From the NCBI GenBank assembly GCA_030432175.1, contig JAUIHU010000087.1:1-11038 (forward strand): a stretch of 11,038 nt of DNA. The letters run 5' to 3'. The notes below the pieces were generated by a model. The model ran no database searches. It had not been told where the DNA came from and worked only from the letters and a program-made list of their open reading frames with translations. How positions within the stretch are numbered: position 1 is the first letter of the stretch; the number at the start of each line of letters is the position of its first letter. This document shows, piece after piece, positions 7,309-11,038 of this stretch. Origin of the DNA: Verrucomicrobiia bacterium (GTDB lineage: Bacteria; Verrucomicrobiota; Verrucomicrobiia; Limisphaerales; JAUIHU01). A program made the position numbers and the translations under genes.

Positions 7309-8073
7309 ATGAAATTGGTCTTTTTGGGAGTGGGAGATGCGTTTGACGAACGCCGAGGTAACACCTCAATCGCTGTTATCAGTGAGACAAAGTTATTATT
7401 GGATTGCGGGTATTTGGCGCCCAAGGCGATTTGGCGGCAATTTCCTGATCCGAACTTCTTCGATGCCATTTATCTCTCCCATCTGCACGGAGATCACACT
7501 TTTGGGATTCCACCCTACCTGACTCGATTATGGTTGGATGGCCGGACTAAGCCGCTGAAAATCATTGCAAATCCAGAGGTAATTGAAAAGTTGCCTGCAA
7601 TCATTGACTTGGCTTACCCGGGGATTCAAAAAGATTTTCAATATGAAGTTGAGTTCATACAGGCTAATTTAGATGGCAGTGTGCTGCTCAACGAACTGGA
7701 ACTGACTTTTGCGCCAACAGTTCACCCGGTATTGAATTATGCAATTCGAGTGTCTACTGGAGATTTAGCGCTTTGTTACAGTGGGGATGGACAGATCACC
7801 AAGGAGGCGAAACAACTTTATGCGGATGCTGATTGGCTCATTCAGGAATCGTTTACTTTAGAACCAGATCCAAAGCTGCAAATGCATGGAAATGTGCGTG
7901 ACACGATTGAAGTTGCGGAAGCTTGCGGTATAGGAAACATTGCGCTAACTCATGTCGAAAGGAAACTGAGGGATAGAGCGAATGAGGTTGAATCTTTTGC
8001 CAAGGAAATAGCTCAATATGCGAATATATACTTACCTGATCCGGATGACGAACTAACAATTGAAGATTCTTGA
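7309..8073 (+). CDS. RNase Z-like metallo-beta-lactamase-fold hydrolase
   Basis: The 254-residue product has no signal peptide and is probably cytoplasmic. It opens with MKLVFLGVGDAF, the usual first strand of the RNase Z/ElaC and PhnP-like branch. LLLDCG is at 29-34. A complete dinuclear metal site is visible: HLHGDH (His58, His60, Asp62, His63), His139 in VHPVLNYA, Asp160 in YSGDG and His215 in LTHVERK. His193 in the MHG motif is a further conserved-type residue. True RNase Z (tRNA 3' processing) is usually about 300 residues with a protruding substrate arm; I see no segment long enough for that arm, so the substrate is left open. An in-frame TTG at 7273 exists, but the ATG at 7309 fits the fold start and was chosen. 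The gene has no clear Shine-Dalgarno. It follows a terminator and precedes a rhodanese gene by 102 bases, possibly on the same transcript. Confidence 0.88.
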   Translation: MKLVFLGVGDAFDERRGNTSIAVISETKLLLDCGYLAPKAIWRQFPDPNFFDAIYLSHLHGDHTFGIPPYLTRLWLDGRTKPLKIIANPEVIEKLPAIIDLAYPGIQKDFQYEVEFIQANLDGSVLLNELELTFAPTVHPVLNYAIRVSTGDLALCYSGDGQITKEAKQLYADADWLIQESFTLEPDPKLQMHGNVRDTIEVAEACGIGNIALTHVERKLRDRANEVESFAKEIAQYANIYLPDPDDELTIEDS

Positions 8074-8099
8074 ACCGGACATTATTTCCTTGCTCCCCG

Positions 8100-8129
8100 G
8101 GAAGGTTTGATCTTTCCGATTAAACTTCC
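8100..8129 (+). repeat. Imperfect hairpin between MBL and rhodanese genes
   Basis: GGAAG pairs with CTTCC. After one bulged G, TTT pairs with AAA, a G-T wobble follows, and ATC pairs with GAT around a 5-base loop. In total there are about 12 pairs. No T-tract follows, so termination is doubtful. It lies in the 102-base gap upstream of the rhodanese start and could lower or regulate read-through. It may equally be chance. Confidence 0.3.
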
Positions 8130-8175
8130 GGATTTCTGCAACAACGAAGTTTTAATGCTGCAATAAATCAAGACT

Positions 8176-8547
8176 ATGAAACATTCACCTGGATTTTTAA
8201 AGGTCGTAGAAGAAGCTCGAAAAAATGTCAAAGAACTGACTATTGAGGAAGCTTCAGAATTATTAAAGAAAAACCCCGACGCCAAGTTAATCGATGTCCG
8301 AGAAGAAAGTGAGTGGAATCATGGACATGCTGTCGAAGCTGAACATTTAGGCAAAGGTATTTTCGAGAGAGACCTGGAGGCTCGTTTTCCTGAAAAAGAT
8401 CAGGATTTGATTTTATATTGTGGCGGTGGTTATCGCTCAGCCCTGAGCGCTGAAGCAGCCGGGAAAATGGGATATACCAACGTTTATTCTTTAATTGGCG
8501 GGTACAAAGGCATGGTCAATGCTGGATGGCAAATGACCCAGGATTAA
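8176..8547 (+). CDS. Single-domain rhodanese-like sulfurtransferase
   Basis: The 123-residue product is one rhodanese domain with no signal peptide, so it is probably cytoplasmic. The family transfers sulfane sulfur through a cysteine persulfide. The visible signatures are LIDVREESEW (38-47), GHAVEAEHLGKG (50-61) and the active-site loop CGGGYRS (Cys82 to Ser88), followed by MGYTNVYSLIGGY. Cys82 and the full loop are present, so it is probably active as a persulfide carrier. About 20 residues precede the domain (MKHSPGFLKVVEEARKNVKE), forming a likely helix. No Shine-Dalgarno sequence is visible before the ATG. It may be co-transcribed with the preceding MBL gene. Its TAA stop (8545-8547) overlaps the stop of the convergent kinase gene. 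The physiological sulfur acceptor cannot be read from the sequence. Confidence 0.93.
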   Translation: MKHSPGFLKVVEEARKNVKELTIEEASELLKKNPDAKLIDVREESEWNHGHAVEAEHLGKGIFERDLEARFPEKDQDLILYCGGGYRSALSAEAAGKMGYTNVYSLIGGYKGMVNAGWQMTQD

Positions 8548-11038
8548 TTTTTACATGGTTTTTGAGGCGCCCATCTTTGTAAAACATCTTTTAGTTCCTC
8601 AACCTTAAAGGGTTTGCTGAGATAATCATTCATTCCGGCTTGGAGACATTGTGCGCGATCTTCGTCAATAGTGTTGGCTGTCAAAGCAACAATTGGAATG
8701 GGTTCGTTATCCGGACTTAAAATGTTTTTATTTCTAATGGAGCGAGTGGTTTCATAGCCATTCATATCCGGCATCTGACAGTCCATTAATATTAATGAAA
8801 ACTGGCTTTCCTGCAATTTTTCTATAGCAATACGCCCTGAGTTTGCCGAATCAGTCTCCCAACCCAGTTTCTGAGACAACTTGCTCGCCAAATATATATT
8901 CACCGGATTGTCATCCACAATTAAAACACGCTGCCCCCGGACTTGTTCCTGCTGATGGTCTGATGGATCATTGGTTGGCTTTACCTCCATTATTTCGCCT
9001 TCTGAATCCAATATCACTTCTTGCCATTTTTCGAGATCCAGAATCGGTTTCGGCAACCAAATCAGTTGGTGCTCCGTGGATATCTGCTGTTTCTCGGGGA
9101 ACCCGGAAACCGGGTAGAGTCCGATCAGCCTGGTTTTCTCTGGAGCAACAATTTTCCTGATTAACTTACATACAACACTGAAGTCCATTTCATCACCTAA
9201 GAAGGTATCCAGAATTATATAGTCAGGTATGCCTTGAATCTCATCGTGTGCGCGTTTTCGCAGGACTTTTATAGCTTCAGTTCCAGAATGCATCACTCTG
9301 GTCGTCCATGAATGCAATGCAAAAAATGATGAAAGGAAGTCCCGAGTTTTAGTGTTGGCGCTGATAATCCACAGGTTCGACCCCGTGCCAATCGGCGCCG
9401 CCGCTGAAACCTCCAGGACTTTTTCAGGGAAACCATGCTTGCTGTTTGCAATCGGGAGAGTAAACCAGAAAGTGGACCCCAAACCTAACTCACTCTCTAC
9501 ACCGATTGACCCTCCCATAAGTTCAATTAACTTTTTCGTAATAGCCAGCCCAAGACCTGTACCCCCGAATTTACGGGTATCTGAAGAATCGACTTGAGTA
9601 AATTTGTCAAAAATCTCATTCAATTTGTGTTCGGGAATACCAATACCTGTGTCCTGGATAGAGCACTCAATCAGTCCAGGAGATTGATCTGCTTTGATAT
9701 GTTTGAAGCTAATTGTTACAGTTCCCTTCGGAGTAAATTTCACGGCGTTCCCAATCAAGTTGATTAAAACTTGTCGAACCCTGCCTTCCTCAGCAGTGAC
9801 AAACTGAGGGATTAAGTCATCCATGGCAACCAGGATCTCCAAATTTTCTGGATCTACCTGTGACGAGAGCAGTTTTGCAACTCCAATAGCTATTTGCTGA
9901 AAATGAACGTTGGTTGCTTTTATTTCCAGCGCCCCTGATTCTATTTTTGAGAACTCCAGAGCCGAATTGATGATCGACAACAAAGCCTCCCCTGAGTCTC
10001 GAATAGTATGAACATAATCCTTTTGCTCAGCTGTTAACGCTGAATCATCCAACATATTGGCAAAGCCGAGAATGCCATTCATTGGGGTTCTTATTTCGTG
10101 GCTCATTGTAGCCAGAAAATCACTCTTTGCCTGGTTGGCTACTTCAGCCTTTTCTTTGGCGCTTCTTAATTGATTTTCAATTTCCTTTTGTCTCGATATA
10201 TCAATTAAGAAACCCTGGATACGCGGCTTACCATCCTCTTCAGATACGTAAAATACTTCTTGCAACCAAATAGTTGAGTTCCCTTGCTTCTGAATTCTGA
10301 ATTCAATTCGGCTGCTTTCACCGCTTTGCATGGCCTTGCGATGCGCGCGTATCACCTTATCCTGATCAGTTGGTACTACCAAACTCTCCAAAGCTTCAGG
10401 TTGATACCATTCCTCAGGATGAATCCCCAAGCGATTGAATGATTGTGGTCCGATGTAAGTAAACTTTTCGTCCATCGGATCCCACTCCAAAGGGATGGCG
10501 TCTGTAGATTCAGCCAGGTTTCGAAATCGAATCTCAATTTTTTGAAGCAGTATTTCAGCTTTCAGGCGGCGGATATGATTGATAAAGGAGAACAAAACCA
10601 AACCAAAAATGATGGCCGCCGCAATTAAACCTGCAATGATTAATTGTTTATATACTGAAAAGAAATCTGGTGGCGCTGTGGTTGAGTGTATTTTTGAAAT
10701 CTGACTTTGGTTGAGAGCCGAATCAAAAATCTGAACGTCATATATCATTCCATGGTGAGGAAAAAACTCATTATCGTCCAAATACGCGCCAATGGATAAT
10801 GTCGCTGCTTTGGGATACAGAATCGGACCACTCTGACGATTGGAAATTTCATTCATGAGTTTCCCATCCACATATATCCTCATGATGGACCCATCGTATG
10901 TACCAGTCAGAAAATACCAGTTGTTTAATACGAATGGTTGTGGGCTTTTCAAGAATGTCATGTCGCCGTCTCCAGCAATATTCCCTCCCTCAGTAGCAAG
11001 ACAGAATGTAAAATTGGAATCTTCTGTTCCCAGACTCC
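8544..11038 (-). CDS. Hybrid sensor histidine kinase with LamG-like ectodomain (5' end outside window)
   Basis: The reading frame stays open to the right edge, so the N-terminus is missing; 830 residues are visible. Numbering is from the Met at 10961, which is internal because coding continues 25 residues upstream of it. Up to about residue 93 lies a LamG/concanavalin-like domain (WYFLTGTYDG, RIYVDGKL, IYDVQIFDSAL), presumably periplasmic and possibly carbohydrate-binding. A transmembrane helix (107-127) is followed by a positively charged stretch. A PAS fold is at about 144-257 and a coiled coil at about 258-285. The HisKA domain carries His288 (SHEIRTPMNG). The ATPase domain has NLIGNAVKFT, DTGIGIP (437-443) and GGTGLGLAI (466-474). 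A receiver-like domain at about 527-645 keeps Asp585 and Lys638 but lacks the N-terminal acidic pair. A complete receiver at about 677-798 has Asp683/Asp684, Asp727, Thr761 and Lys783. It probably acts as a phosphorelay kinase sensing an extracytoplasmic ligand. Its 3' end overlaps the rhodanese stop by four bases. Confidence 0.95.
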   Translation of the reverse strand, partial: SLGTEDSNFTFCLATEGGNIAGDGDMTFLKSPQPFVLNNWYFLTGTYDGSIMRIYVDGKLMNEISNRQSGPILYPKAATLSIGAYLDDNEFFPHHGMIYDVQIFDSALNQSQISKIHSTTAPPDFFSVYKQLIIAGLIAAAIIFGLVLFSFINHIRRLKAEILLQKIEIRFRNLAESTDAIPLEWDPMDEKFTYIGPQSFNRLGIHPEEWYQPEALESLVVPTDQDKVIRAHRKAMQSGESSRIEFRIQKQGNSTIWLQEVFYVSEEDGKPRIQGFLIDISRQKEIENQLRSAKEKAEVANQAKSDFLATMSHEIRTPMNGILGFANMLDDSALTAEQKDYVHTIRDSGEALLSIINSALEFSKIESGALEIKATNVHFQQIAIGVAKLLSSQVDPENLEILVAMDDLIPQFVTAEEGRVRQVLINLIGNAVKFTPKGTVTISFKHIKADQSPGLIECSIQDTGIGIPEHKLNEIFDKFTQVDSSDTRKFGGTGLGLAITKKLIELMGGSIGVESELGLGSTFWFTLPIANSKHGFPEKVLEVSAAAPIGTGSNLWIISANTKTRDFLSSFFALHSWTTRVMHSGTEAIKVLRKRAHDEIQGIPDYIILDTFLGDEMDFSVVCKLIRKIVAPEKTRLIGLYPVSGFPEKQQISTEHQLIWLPKPILDLEKWQEVILDSEGEIMEVKPTNDPSDHQQEQVRGQRVLIVDDNPVNIYLASKLSQKLGWETDSANSGRIAIEKLQESQFSLILMDCQMPDMNGYETTRSIRNKNILSPDNEPIPIVALTANTIDEDRAQCLQAGMNDYLSKPFKVEELKDVLQRWAPQKPCKN

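Noticed and set aside
7309..8073. ETHE1-type persulfide dioxygenase paired with the rhodanese
   Set aside because: The fold start, HLHGDH motif and C-terminal LTHVERK resemble RNase Z-like proteins rather than the glyoxalase II/ETHE1 pattern.

Overview
The window most likely comes from a member of the Verrucomicrobiota, or another lineage of the PVC group. The main reason is the 1480-residue exported protein in the middle. Its beta-propeller belongs to the 'Pirellula/Verrucomicrobium membrane-bound dehydrogenase' type (TIGR02604-like), here combined with HEAT-like, discoidin and azurin domains. A single-chain (alpha2-type) glycyl-tRNA synthetase, a hybrid kinase with a LamG-like ectodomain and mostly absent Shine-Dalgarno sequences fit this but do not prove it. 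Base composition is balanced throughout. No sign of phage, insertion sequence, CRISPR or RNA gene was found.

Layout, left to right. Positions 1-831 (minus strand, runs off the left edge) encode a response regulator whose receiver domain is fused to a metallo-beta-lactamase (MBL) fold domain. A 182-base divergent intergenic region follows. Positions 1014-2627 encode glycyl-tRNA synthetase. A short spacer with two tandem perfect hairpins leads to the giant exported dehydrogenase-like/azurin protein at 2733-7175, closed by a strong intrinsic terminator (7212-7252). Positions 7309-8073 encode an RNase Z-like MBL hydrolase and 8176-8547 a single-domain rhodanese. The rhodanese stop codon overlaps, tail to tail, the stop codon of a large hybrid sensor kinase (8544 to beyond the right edge, minus strand).

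The window looks like chromosome with housekeeping, exported-enzyme and signalling genes side by side rather than one large operon. The three plus-strand units after glyS may be transcribed separately: a terminator isolates the giant protein, while the MBL and rhodanese genes could share a transcript. The two minus-strand signalling genes flank the block but are about 7.7 kb apart, so a kinase-regulator partnership is only conjecture.

The most interesting object is the giant protein. A complete set of azurin-type copper ligands (His1362, Cys1433, His1438, Met1442) sits at the C-terminus, and no CxxCH haem motif occurs anywhere in the chain. This suggests an oxidoreductase carrying its own blue-copper electron acceptor. 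The N-terminal SGNH-like domain of the same protein appears catalytically degenerate. The receiver-MBL fusion and the LamG hybrid kinase with one degenerate receiver are secondary points of interest.
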